14,841 nucleotides of DNA. It comes from an uncultured Rhodospirillales bacterium. Lineage in GTDB: Bacteria; Pseudomonadota; Alphaproteobacteria; Acetobacterales; Acetobacteraceae. The stretch lies in contig CAIVDX010000478.1 of NCBI GenBank assembly GCA_903904805.1, positions 1 to 14,841 of the forward strand, given 5' to 3'. How positions within the stretch are numbered: the first letter of the stretch is position 1; each line of letters starts with the position of its first letter. A program made the translations under genes and the position numbers. Shown piece after piece: positions 6,442-14,702 of the stretch. The notes beneath the pieces were generated by a model, which was not told where the DNA came from, did not search any database, and was given only the letters and a program-made list of their open reading frames with translations.

Positions 6442-6882
6442 ATGTCCACGCTCCCCGCCCTGACCCCGCCCGAGGCCCTGGTCTGCACCATGGTCCTCAT
6501 CGCCGCCACCGATGGCATCACCGACCGCGAGATCGGCGTGATGTCCGGCCTGGTGCAAACATTGCCGATCTTCGAGGATTTCAGCTCGGCCGATCTGGCC
6601 ACCGCCACCGAGGCGGCAATCGCCCTGCTCGGCGAATCAAAGGGGCTGGCCCACGCCAGCCGGCTGATCCGCGACGCGCTGGAGCCACGCCTGCGCGAGA
6701 CCGCCTATGCCCTGGCCTGCGAGGTCGCCGCCGCCGATGGCTTCGCCGACCAGGAGGCGCTGCGTCTGCTCGCCTATGTGCGCGACGAACTGCATGTCGA
6801 TGCGCTGGTGGCCAGCGCGATCGAGCGCGCCACCCGCGCACGGCATCAGCGCCTGGCCGGCTCCCCCGTCGCGCGGGCATAG
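6442..6882 (+). CDS. TerB-like protein
   Basis: This is a 146-residue, mostly helical, soluble protein without signal peptide or membrane segment. It carries two copies of the acidic motif typical of the TerB/TerB-like fold: AATDGITDREIGVM (residues 21-34) and AAADGFADQEALRLL (96-110). TerB domains bind metal through such acidic clusters and occur in tellurite-resistance operons, but also as isolated stress or membrane-associated proteins, so tellurite resistance cannot be inferred here because no other ter gene is present. The frame is open from an ATG at 6382, but its first 20 residues are Cys/Gly/Pro-rich and unlike the family; the ATG at 6442 starts just before the first helix. It is divergent from the ThDP gene, and its 3' end overlaps the glycosyltransferase gene by 37 bp on the opposite strand. 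Confidence 0.72.
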   Translation: MSTLPALTPPEALVCTMVLIAATDGITDREIGVMSGLVQTLPIFEDFSSADLATATEAAIALLGESKGLAHASRLIRDALEPRLRETAYALACEVAAADGFADQEALRLLAYVRDELHVDALVASAIERATRARHQRLAGSPVARA

Positions 6883-8798
6883 GCCAACAGCGCGTCATTG
6901 ATCCGCCCGGCCGGCAGCGCCACCGGCAGCACCAGCCCACCGGCGGCGCGCACCCGCTCGCCCTGCGCGCCCAGATCGAACGCCACTGTCGGCAACCCGG
7001 CCTGCCAGAGATGGCTGAGCGCGAAACACCAGGTTTCCGGCCACACTGAGGGCACGAACCCCAACGCCGCGCGCTGCCGGGCGATCAGACCCTGGCACTC
7101 ATCCTCGTCGAACAGGCCGGTGATGCGCACATGCCCGGTCTCGATCAGCGCGGCGTCGTCCTCGGAGAAGCCAACCAGCGCGAACTCCAGATCGAGCCCC
7201 CGCGCGGCGGCATCGCGCGCGCAGTCCAGCAGCACATCCAGCCCCTTGCGGGCGGTGATCGCGCCGACCACCGCGACCACCAGCCGGTCCGCCCGCGCCT
7301 GCCGGCCCCACGGCGCACGCACCTCGTCACCCGCAACGATCAGCGGGGTGATCGCCGGAAAATGGCGCTGCAGCCGCGCCGCCGCGTCGGCCGAGGGGGT
7401 CAGCACCTGCTCGGCGGCCGCCAGCATCCTCGCCGAGCCCCGCCGCAACGCAGCCACATCCACAACCGGATCGCCGCAGGCAGCCAGGCACGCGGCGCAG
7501 TCGGATGGCGGCGGCTCGCCGCAATAGCGCCCGTCCGGGCCGGCGATCGAGGTGCGCGGGCAGATCACCGCATAATCATGCAGCCAGACGCGCGCGGGGA
7601 TGCGCAGCCGCGCGGCGAGCCCGGCGATCCCCGCCACATGGCCACGCAGATGATGCTGCTCCAGCCAGAGCGGGCGCAGGGCGCGCAGCGCCTTCACCAG
7701 TTCGGCCATGCTGTGCGGCACGCCATCGAGCCGTGTGCGCCCCTTGTCCGCGGGGGTGAGGATCACCGGGCGGCGTCCTTCGGCGATCAACGCCGCCGCC
7801 CGCGCGCGCACGGCCAGCGCGGTGCCGCCGCCGGCATCATGGCTGACCAGGATGACCGCCGGACCGTCCGGCGCCGGTGTGGGGCGCGACGCTGGCGTGG
7901 CGCGCGGCGCTCCGGGCTGTTTGCCGTCCGGTCCGAGCAGCCGGGCAGGGCGGTCGGCCGCGCGCAGCATCTCGGCGGGAATATCCACGATCCGCGGCTG
8001 GGCGAAGGGGTGGCCGGCGGGGCGCACGTCAAGGCGTCGCCGCGCCCGGATCACCTGGTCCGGCCGGCCTGGCAGGCGCAGCACCGGCACCCGCTCGGGG
8101 TCGGCCGGGTGCCAGACCCAGCCGCTCAGCCCATCCGGACCGGCGGCGATGCGGCCTTCCAACCGCACCATCCGGTCGATCCGGATCGGGCTGCCGATCG
8201 CCTCGCTGCCGTCGACTGTCGCGGTGAGCCGGCGTGCGCGCTGCCAGCCGGCCGGCAGCCTGGCCGCACCCGCGCGCAGCGTCACGCCGTCCAGCTGCCA
8301 TACGATGTCGGCGCGCCCCGCATGCAACCGCCCGTCGCCGGCGAGCGCGCACCAGCCGTCCGATGGCACGGCGCGGCTGACCACCAGCTCCCAGTCCGGC
8401 CGCCAGGCGTGGCGCCCGAGCAGTTCGGCGAGCGCTTCGGCGGCCCCCTCATGATTGTTGGCGAGCACGCGGGCCGCGATCAGCCCGAGCCAGGCCTCAG
8501 CGACGTCGAACCGCCGCGCCAGCCGCTCGAATATCGGTGCGGCAAGCGGATCGTTGGTCTGCAGGCCGAGGATCGCCACCTCCAGCGCCAGTGGCTGGTC
8601 CTGCGGGGTGATCCGGCGGGCCCGATCGAGCCAGTAGAGAGCGCGCTCGGCGTCACCTGCCTCCTGCGCGGCGCGGCCGGCGGCCATGGCGGCATGATAC
8701 AGCGCGTGTTGGCGCGCCAGCCCGTCGGTCGGTTTGGGGGAAGCGGACGGAGCCAGGCGCTCAGCTCGCCGCGGCGCGGCCCGCCGGCGGCGTGGCAT
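6846..8798 (-). CDS. TPR-like / GT4-like glycosyltransferase fusion protein
   Basis: This is a large protein, 650 residues from the ATG at 8798. Residues about 27-130 are TPR-like helices (ALYHAAMAAGRAAQEAGDAE, then AERALYWLDRARRI). About 145-290 is a beta-rich segment with GWVWHPADPE. From about 314 is a GT-B glycosyltransferase: VILVSHDAGGGT, WLHDYAVICPR, a Cys-rich RYCGEP-x4-C-x2-C-x3-C stretch, VVGAITARKGLDVLL and WPETWCFALSHLWQAG. It likely transfers a nucleotide-sugar-derived residue in the cytoplasm. In the usual EX7E donor motif the first Glu (in PET) is kept but the second position is His. It is the last gene of the secretion operon. The start is uncertain: 8798 overlaps the Sel1 gene by 38 bp without a good ribosome-binding site, 8687 is an internal alternative, and non-ATG starts near 8720 are possible. 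Confidence 0.78.
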   Translation of the reverse strand: MPRRRRAAPRRAERLAPSASPKPTDGLARQHALYHAAMAAGRAAQEAGDAERALYWLDRARRITPQDQPLALEVAILGLQTNDPLAAPIFERLARRFDVAEAWLGLIAARVLANNHEGAAEALAELLGRHAWRPDWELVVSRAVPSDGWCALAGDGRLHAGRADIVWQLDGVTLRAGAARLPAGWQRARRLTATVDGSEAIGSPIRIDRMVRLEGRIAAGPDGLSGWVWHPADPERVPVLRLPGRPDQVIRARRRLDVRPAGHPFAQPRIVDIPAEMLRAADRPARLLGPDGKQPGAPRATPASRPTPAPDGPAVILVSHDAGGGTALAVRARAAALIAEGRRPVILTPADKGRTRLDGVPHSMAELVKALRALRPLWLEQHHLRGHVAGIAGLAARLRIPARVWLHDYAVICPRTSIAGPDGRYCGEPPPSDCAACLAACGDPVVDVAALRRGSARMLAAAEQVLTPSADAAARLQRHFPAITPLIVAGDEVRAPWGRQARADRLVVAVVGAITARKGLDVLLDCARDAAARGLDLEFALVGFSEDDAALIETGHVRITGLFDEDECQGLIARQRAALGFVPSVWPETWCFALSHLWQAGLPTVAFDLGAQGERVRAAGGLVLPVALPAGRINDALLAYARATGEPARR

Positions 8799-10515
8799 CC
8801 AGTGCTGCGAGGTCGCCGGCAGCCTCGGACAGCCCCTGCGCCAATGCACGCCGCAGCCAGTCGCGCGCGGCGGACTGGTCGGTCTCGCCGGCGACACCGC
8901 GGGCGAGGAACCGGCCCAGCATCATCTGTGCATGCGGATGGTTGCGCTCGGCCGCCTTGCGGAACCAGCGCTGCGCGGTGGTGGTGTCGGTGGGAATATC
9001 GTGACCGCCGCCATGCAGCGCGCCCAAGGCGAACATCGCGCCGACATGGCCCTGCCCGGCGGCGCGCTCGAACAGTTCCAGCGCGCGGTGATGGTCGCGC
9101 TCGAAACCGCTGCGGCCATTCACATGCAGTTCCGCCAGCAGCACGAGGGCATCGGTCATGCCGGTTTCGGCGGCGCGCTCCACCCAGCGGCGGCCTTCCT
9201 CCGGATCAGGCTCCAGGCCACGGCCCTCGATCAGCATGCGGCCGTACCAATATTGCGCGTTGACCACACCTTCGGCGGCGCGGCGCAGCCAGATCGCCGC
9301 ACGGCGGTCGTCACGCGCGATGCCCACACCCTGCGCCAGGCAGATGCCGAAATTGAACGCCGCCACCAGGTCCCCATTGCCCGCGGCGGTCTCGAACCAT
9401 TGCCGGCTCTGCCTGCCATCCTCCTGCGAGGCGGCCCCTTCGAGCACCAGCTTGGCCAGGTCGATCGTCGCATCCTGGCCGCCCAGTTCGAGCGAGCGAC
9501 GCAGCCAGCGCGCGGCCTCCTGCGGGTCGCGCATCACGCCGGCACCCGATGCGAACAGCAGGCCCAGCGAGCGGGCCGATGCCGCATGGCCGGCTTCGGC
9601 GGCGCGGGTGAACCACATCGCCGCTTCGGCATAGTTCGGCGGCAGTTCACCCCCGCGGGAATACATCTCGCCGACCAGGGCCGCCGCGTCGCGGTCGCCG
9701 GCCAGGGCGGCGCGGCGCAGCCAGCTTTCTCCGGTCTGCGTGTCCTTCTTGCAGCCGCGGCCCTCCATCAGGCAGAGCCCCAGCCGCGCCATTGCCGAGC
9801 GCACGCCGAGATCGGCTGCGGTGCGATACAAGGCCACCGCGCGCGGCATATCCTGCGCGCGCCCGGAGCCGGTTTCGTACATCAGTCCGGTGAGGTACTG
9901 CGCGCTGGGCAGCTTGCCGTCGGCGGCGCGCTCGATCCAGTCATTCGCGGTGGCGCGCTCCTCCGGGGTCTGCGCGCGGCGGAGCAGCGACAGGCCCAGC
10001 CCGAAGGCGCCTTGCGGCGAGTTGTTGTCGGCGGCGCGGCGATACCAGATCTCGGCCTGGTCGAGATCGCGCATCTCCTCCGGGCCGGAGGTCAGAATGA
10101 AGGCGAGCAAAGCCTGCCCTTCCGCGGAGCCCGCGTCGGCCGCGCGCCGGGCCCAGATCAGCCCGCGCTCATAGTCCGGCGCGCCGGACTCAGCACTGGT
10201 GAACAGCCCCGCCGCCGGATTGGCTCCCAGCTCGACCGAGCCGCTGCCCAGCCCGTGCAGATAGAGCGTGGCGAGCAGCGTCTGCGCCTCGACATGGTTG
10301 GCCTCGGCCGCCTGGGTCAGCCAGCGCACCGCATCCAGCCGGCTTGGCGGCACGCCTTCCGCGCTCAGATAGGCACGGCCGACACGGAACTGTGCCTCCA
10401 CATTGCCCGCCGCCGCGGCCCGCGCGAACAGCTTGAACGCATCCGCCTTGCGGTCGGCCGCAAGCAGTGCCTCCGCCTGCTTCAGGCGTCGGTCCGCGAA
10501 CCAGTCCTTCAGCAT
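8761..10515 (-). CDS. Sel1-repeat (SLR) protein, about 15 repeats
   Basis: This is a 584-residue protein built almost wholly of Sel1-like repeats of about 36 residues, each of the form (A)xxWxxRAAxxGxxxAxxxLGxxYxxGxGxxxD. I count about 14 full copies plus a partial one at the C-terminus, running from residue 24 to near the end. Clear examples are AVALYRTAADLGVRSAMARLG, AAMWFTRAAEAGHAASARSLG and ALELFERAAGQGHVGAMFALG. Sel1 repeats make alpha-solenoids that scaffold protein-protein contacts. No signal peptide or membrane segment is seen, so it is probably cytoplasmic. GAGGG lies 7 nt before the ATG at 10515; a GTG two codons earlier is possible. It lies 40 bp after the HlyD gene and overlaps the next gene's likely start, so it may be an adaptor for the secreted substrate or the glycosyltransferase (inference). 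Confidence 0.85.
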   Translation of the reverse strand: MLKDWFADRRLKQAEALLAADRKADAFKLFARAAAAGNVEAQFRVGRAYLSAEGVPPSRLDAVRWLTQAAEANHVEAQTLLATLYLHGLGSGSVELGANPAAGLFTSAESGAPDYERGLIWARRAADAGSAEGQALLAFILTSGPEEMRDLDQAEIWYRRAADNNSPQGAFGLGLSLLRRAQTPEERATANDWIERAADGKLPSAQYLTGLMYETGSGRAQDMPRAVALYRTAADLGVRSAMARLGLCLMEGRGCKKDTQTGESWLRRAALAGDRDAAALVGEMYSRGGELPPNYAEAAMWFTRAAEAGHAASARSLGLLFASGAGVMRDPQEAARWLRRSLELGGQDATIDLAKLVLEGAASQEDGRQSRQWFETAAGNGDLVAAFNFGICLAQGVGIARDDRRAAIWLRRAAEGVVNAQYWYGRMLIEGRGLEPDPEEGRRWVERAAETGMTDALVLLAELHVNGRSGFERDHHRALELFERAAGQGHVGAMFALGALHGGGHDIPTDTTTAQRWFRKAAERNHPHAQMMLGRFLARGVAGETDQSAARDWLRRALAQGLSEAAGDLAALDATPPAGRAAAS

Positions 10516-10555
10516 CCCCACGCCCTCATTGCCACAGCATGGATCAGGTCGTGCC

Positions 10556-11998
10556 TCACGGCTCGCGGAAGCCTTCGGTCATCAATGGCGCCGCGCGGCC
10601 CAGCAGATAGGCCAGCAGCGTGCGCTGGCCCACCTCGATGTCGGCCACCAGCGACATGCCCGGCATGAAGTGGAACTCCGCCGGCAGACTGCGGAATTTC
10701 TGCTCATCGATGCTGATCTTGGCGCGGTAATAGCCGGCCGAGCTGAGCGCGGCGTTCTCCGTCGGCGCCGAGCCGGCCACGGAGCTGGCCAGCCCCGTCA
10801 CCGCGCGCTGCGCCGCCGGCGTGGTGCCAGCGTCAGCGGCCAGGAAGCTGTCCGGGCTGATCTGCATCACCGTGCCTTCGGCATAGCCGTAGGTCTGCGT
10901 GTACAGGGTGTCGAGCTTGATAACGACCTTCTGTCCGGGCGCCACGAAGCCGATCTCGTCGCCGGGGATCTTCGCCTCAACGGCGTATTGCGTGGTCTCC
11001 GGCACCAGGATCATCAGCTGCTCGGCCGCCTGCACCACCGAGCCGACCGACACTTTCGACACCCACTGCACGGTGGCATCACGATCGGCCCGCATCTCCA
11101 CCAGGTCCCGCCGGCGCTGTGCCTTCACCAGCGCCTCGCGCGCGTCCGACAGCTTGCGCTGCGCGTCGGTCAGCTCCTGCGAGGTCTTCGAGCGCCAATC
11201 CTGCAGCTGGTAGTCCCGCTCATTGATCGCGGCGAGCAGGTCGGCGCGCGAGCTTTGCACCTGCGCCTGTGCGCTGGTCAGCTGGCGGGTGATCTCGGAG
11301 CGGTTGTCCTCGGCGGCCAGCGTGTTCAGATGGCTGCCGACCTGCAGACCTTCCAGCTTCTTGCGCATCGCCTCGACATCGGTGGCGATCGCCAGTCGCG
11401 ACTGGTAGCCGGCGACGTCGGAGGTGATCCGCTGCACGGTCTGCTGCAGGCTGGCGATCTTGCTCTGATATTGCGACATCTGCGCGTCCAACGCCGCCTT
11501 GCGCTGCAGATACAGGGCGCGCTGCTGCATGCTGTCGGCGTCGGTGGCGGTCGGCTCATAGGGCAGGCCGGCCAGTTCGGCGCGCGCCCTGTCCACCTCG
11601 GCGCCGTAGCTGCGCGCCTGCGACTCGTACATCGACGTGTCCGACTGGGTGAATGTGGGGTCGAGCCGGGCCAGCAGATCGCCCGCATGCACCTTGGCTC
11701 CCTCGCGCACATAGATTGCCCGCACGACGGAAAGCTCCAACGGCTGCAGCACCATGGTGGGCGTCAGCGCGATGACCCGGCCCGGCGCGGTCACCACCCG
11801 GTTGATCGGGAAAAAGCAGATCAGAGCCACGCAGGCGAGCACCGCCACGCTGGTCACAATGCCGAGCCGGTTGGCAATCGGTGAGACCGGCTGGACAAGA
11901 AGTCCCGCGGTCGGGCGCTGGAATTCCAGGATCGCGTCGGCCGAGCCTGCCGGGATCGGCAGATTGTTCGGCACCAGGGCGCCGCTGCTGGCACTCAT
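10556..11998 (-). CDS. HlyD-family type I secretion periplasmic adaptor
   Basis: This is a 480-residue membrane-fusion protein that links the inner-membrane ABC transporter to a TolC-type outer-membrane channel. Residues 1-43 are cytoplasmic, one membrane helix spans about 44-64 (LGIVTSVAVLACVALICFF), followed by a half lipoyl motif (LSVVRAIYVREGAKVHAGDLL, about 89-109). A long Gln/Glu/Arg-rich alpha-helical hairpin runs about 120-305, then the second lipoyl half (ATVQWVSKVSVGSVVQAAEQLMILVP) and a beta-barrel. The barrel carries an Ala/Ser-rich insertion at about 383-422 (LAADAGTTPAAQRAV and on) that is longer than in classical HlyD. The C-terminal MPGMSLVADIEVGQRTLLAYL is the family signature. 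A perfect ribosome-binding site precedes the ATG. It lies 75 bp downstream of the ABC transporter gene. Confidence 0.93.
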   Translation of the reverse strand: MSASSGALVPNNLPIPAGSADAILEFQRPTAGLLVQPVSPIANRLGIVTSVAVLACVALICFFPINRVVTAPGRVIALTPTMVLQPLELSVVRAIYVREGAKVHAGDLLARLDPTFTQSDTSMYESQARSYGAEVDRARAELAGLPYEPTATDADSMQQRALYLQRKAALDAQMSQYQSKIASLQQTVQRITSDVAGYQSRLAIATDVEAMRKKLEGLQVGSHLNTLAAEDNRSEITRQLTSAQAQVQSSRADLLAAINERDYQLQDWRSKTSQELTDAQRKLSDAREALVKAQRRRDLVEMRADRDATVQWVSKVSVGSVVQAAEQLMILVPETTQYAVEAKIPGDEIGFVAPGQKVVIKLDTLYTQTYGYAEGTVMQISPDSFLAADAGTTPAAQRAVTGLASSVAGSAPTENAALSSAGYYRAKISIDEQKFRSLPAEFHFMPGMSLVADIEVGQRTLLAYLLGRAAPLMTEGFREP

Positions 11999-12005
11999 AT
12001 CGAGG

Positions 12006-12012
12006 CCTCCTT
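12006..12012 (-). promoter_or_regulatory. Strong ribosome-binding site of the HlyD gene
   Basis: On the minus strand this reads AAGGAGG, 7 nt before the ATG at 11998. It is the best Shine-Dalgarno match I found in the window and suggests the adaptor is translated independently of the upstream transporter gene. Confidence 0.7.
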
Positions 12013-12073
12013 GGTTCGGGTCGTGGTCATCTGGTGGGTCATCGCAACGCCAGGCGGAACTTTAGCCATCGCC

Positions 12074-14323
12074 TTAGTCATCGCCTTGCGCCAGCACCGG
12101 GCCCGGCGCGCTGCGCCCCTGCGGATCGATATGGCGATTCTGCTGCAGCCAGAGCTGGCGATAGATGGCGCACCGCTCAACCAGCACCTTGTGCTGCCCG
12201 ATATCGATCATCTTGCCGCGATCCAGCACCAGAATGGAGTCGCAATCCACCAGCGACGACAGACGGTGCGACACCACCAGCATGGTCCGCCCCACCGCCA
12301 GCCGGGCCAGATTGGCGTTCACCAGCGCCTCGCTTTCCGGATCCAGCGCCGAGGTCGCCTCGTCCAGGATCAGGATGCGCGGGTCGGAGATGATCGCGCG
12401 CGCGATCGCCAGACGCTGCTTCTGACCACCGGACAGGTTCGGCGAGCCTTCCTCGATCCAGGTGTCATAGCCCTGCGGCAGCCGTTCGATGAATTCCTCG
12501 GCACCGGCCATCCGCGCGGCGCGCACCACGTCATCCAAAACCAGTCCCGGCCGGTTGGCGATGATGTTGTCGCGCACCGATCCGCGGAACAGGAAATTGT
12601 CCTGCAACACCACGCCGAAGCTGCGGCGCAGATGCTGAAGGTTGATCTCGCGCAGATCCACGCCATCGATCTTGATGAAGCCGGTATATTCGCGGTTGAT
12701 GCCCTGCAGCAGGCGCGTGATGGTCGATTTGCCCGAGCCGGAGCGCCCAACCAGACCCAGCGTCGAGCCGGCCGGAACCTCGAATTCCAACCCATCCAGC
12801 GCGGGCTGGCGCGCCAGCGGATAGGTGAAGGTCACATCCTTGAAGCTCAGCGCGCCCTCGAACCGCGGCCGCAGACCATTGTCCACGCCGCGCGTCTCCG
12901 GCGGCTGATTCAGCACCCCGCCAACGATGCCCACCGCGGCGTTCACCTGCTCGAACTCCTCGACCAGATGCGCCATCGAGATCAGCGGCGCGGCCACACG
13001 CATGCCCAGAAGCATGAAGGCGATCAGCGCGCCCACATCCACATCGGTCGCGCCGGTGAGGATCATGTAGGCGCCGATCAGCAGAATGCCGCGCTCGATG
13101 AAGCGTTCCACCGGCAGTGACAACGCCATCGGCCAGCGCGCCAGCCGGCCCGCCTTCAGGCGCAGTTCAGCCGCCTCGGCCACCTTCTGGTCCCACAATT
13201 CCTTGCGGGCCTGCTCCAACGCCAGCGATTTCACGGTCCGAATGCCATAGACGGTCTCGACCATCACCGAGCCCTTCGCGCTTTCGGCGGCCAACACCTT
13301 GCCTGTCAGCACCCGCAGCGCCGGCAGGAACACCATGATGATCAACGCCACCACGACCGAGCCGCCGACCACCCACCAGGTCAGCACGCTGCTGATCGCG
13401 AACAGCACGGGGATCATGATGACCAGAGTCACCATATCCAACCCGGTGGCCATCATGCGGCCGGTGATGAACTCACGGATCTGCGTGATCTGCATGACCT
13501 CGTAGGTGGTCTTGCCGGCCTGGTTGCGCTCGAAAAACTCCATCGGCAGCGCCAGCAGCCGATTGAACACATGCAGGTTCAATTCGGTGTCCACCCGGGC
13601 CGACAACACCAGGATCAGCTCGCGGCGCGCGAAGGTCAGCAGCGTCTCGAACACCACCGCGATGGCCAAAATCATCGAGATCATCGCCAGCGTCGACATG
13701 TTGCGATGCACGACCACCTGATTGACCACCACCATCACCAGCAGCGGCGGCACAATGGTCAGAAAGCTGATCGCCACCGACGAGAACGCCAGATTCCGAA
13801 GAATGCCGCGCTGCTGCATCACCAGGCGCACCAGCCAGCCCAGCGTGAACGGGCTGTCCTCCTGCTCGGCACCGCGGGCGCGACGCACCAGCAGAACCTC
13901 GCCGCCCCAGACCTGCGACAGCCGCAACTCGTCCACCGCGACGGGCGCATCCGCGCTCGCCGCGCGCGGGTCCTTGATCCACACCAGATTGCGCTGCGCC
14001 TCACCCTGGGTCAGCAGGCCGGCGCTGCCGTCACGGAACAGCAGCACGACCGGCGCGCCATCGGTGAACCTCAGCAGGTCCTTCCAGCGCAGCCGCGTCG
14101 CCTTCGCCCACAGGCCCGAGCCACGCAGCCACTCCACCAGCGCGGCCGGCGGCGGCACTGTCTCCGGTGAGGCCTGACGGAAGTCGCGGCGATCCAGCTC
14201 GATGCCGTTATAGCGGGCGGCCGCGATGACCGCGCGCAGCCGGGTCTCGACCAGGTCGGCGCCGTCACTGACGGTGTCCGGCCCGATCGACCCTTCGCTC
14301 CCGTAGCCGTTCTCTTCGCTCAT
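12074..14323 (-). CDS. HlyB-type type I secretion ABC transporter with inactive C39-like domain
   Basis: This is a 749-residue fused permease/ATPase that exports an unfolded protein from the cytoplasm. Residues about 25-150 resemble the C39 peptidase fold but contain no cysteine, so this is a substrate-docking C39-like domain as in HlyB rather than a leader peptidase. Six membrane helices lie between about 165 and 435. The nucleotide-binding domain has Walker A GRSGSGKST (526-534), signature LSGGQ (630-634), Walker B ILILDEATSALD (D654, E655) and the H-loop VVSHR, all intact. The frame is open to an ATG at 14488, but that adds 55 low-complexity Gly/Pro/His residues and has no ribosome-binding site; the ATG at 14323 follows GATGAGG and gives a length near HlyB. 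It is the first gene of the operon. Confidence 0.92.
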   Translation of the reverse strand: MSEENGYGSEGSIGPDTVSDGADLVETRLRAVIAAARYNGIELDRRDFRQASPETVPPPAALVEWLRGSGLWAKATRLRWKDLLRFTDGAPVVLLFRDGSAGLLTQGEAQRNLVWIKDPRAASADAPVAVDELRLSQVWGGEVLLVRRARGAEQEDSPFTLGWLVRLVMQQRGILRNLAFSSVAISFLTIVPPLLVMVVVNQVVVHRNMSTLAMISMILAIAVVFETLLTFARRELILVLSARVDTELNLHVFNRLLALPMEFFERNQAGKTTYEVMQITQIREFITGRMMATGLDMVTLVIMIPVLFAISSVLTWWVVGGSVVVALIIMVFLPALRVLTGKVLAAESAKGSVMVETVYGIRTVKSLALEQARKELWDQKVAEAAELRLKAGRLARWPMALSLPVERFIERGILLIGAYMILTGATDVDVGALIAFMLLGMRVAAPLISMAHLVEEFEQVNAAVGIVGGVLNQPPETRGVDNGLRPRFEGALSFKDVTFTYPLARQPALDGLEFEVPAGSTLGLVGRSGSGKSTITRLLQGINREYTGFIKIDGVDLREINLQHLRRSFGVVLQDNFLFRGSVRDNIIANRPGLVLDDVVRAARMAGAEEFIERLPQGYDTWIEEGSPNLSGGQKQRLAIARAIISDPRILILDEATSALDPESEALVNANLARLAVGRTMLVVSHRLSSLVDCDSILVLDRGKMIDIGQHKVLVERCAIYRQLWLQQNRHIDPQGRSAPGPVLAQGDD

Positions 14324-14702
14324 CGCCTCATCCGCTCCTGATTCCGGCGGGCCATGCTGGCCGTCGCCGCCGCTGGCCGAGGGCGCGCCTGTTGCCCTCG
14401 CTGGCTGGGTTCGTCCTTGTGGTGGGCCGTCATGGCCATCATGTGGCAGCAATGACGGTCCGGCCGTCGCCCGTGATCCGAGGGCCACATATCACGTGCC
14501 GTGCCATACTGGGATCAAATAATACTCTCGTTTACGCAGACTTACGATCTGTCACGATTTCGCCGCTGTGCCACCGGATGCCCCATGGCTTCAATGGCTA
14601 CCGGCGCGTCGGATATGACAATTTCAACCAACCGTCGACTCCATTGATCCGGCATTCATGCATCACCACAGTCAGTGCCCAAGCACGCCCGAGGCAGCCA
14701 TC
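14324..14702. other. Divergent intergenic region between the secretion operon and the GNAT gene
   Basis: About 380 bp without a convincing gene. The left part (14324-14488) continues the transporter reading frame and could encode a 55-residue low-complexity extension if the far ATG is used. The middle (about 14505-14565) is markedly AT-richer and holds the candidate promoter described separately. From 14566 to 14690 I see no clear motif; a GAGG lies 8 nt before the GNAT start. Confidence 0.6.
14519..14556 (-). promoter_or_regulatory. Candidate activator-dependent promoter with three phased repeats
   Basis: Read on the minus strand, a -10-like TATTAT (14524-14519) is preceded by three copies of CGTRA exactly 10 bp apart (14556-14552 CGTGA, 14546-14542 CGTAA, 14536-14532 CGTAA). 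The nearest copy is 7 nt upstream of the -10, so the repeats cover the place where a -35 box should be, and no good -35 hexamer is present. One-turn spacing of direct repeats over the -35 region is typical of OmpR/PhoB-type activator sites. It would drive the secretion operon. The elements are short and could be coincidental. Confidence 0.3.

Noticed and set aside
6442..6882. Tellurite-resistance operon
   Set aside because: Only one TerB-like gene and no terA, terC, terD, terE or terZ nearby.
8761..10515. Regular internal periodicity that could suggest a CRISPR or DNA repeat array
   Set aside because: The period comes from 36-residue Sel1 protein repeats; the DNA copies are too divergent and are coding.
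7131..10668. Two very long + strand open frames (about 710 and 644 codons) opposite the glycosyltransferase and Sel1 genes
   Set aside because: Arg/Pro/Gly/Ala-rich mirror frames caused by high GC; the minus strand has coherent domains and ribosome-binding sites.
10403..13120. Two long + strand open frames opposite the HlyD and ABC transporter genes
   Set aside because: Same mirror effect; the opposite strand has intact Walker A, signature and Walker B motifs.
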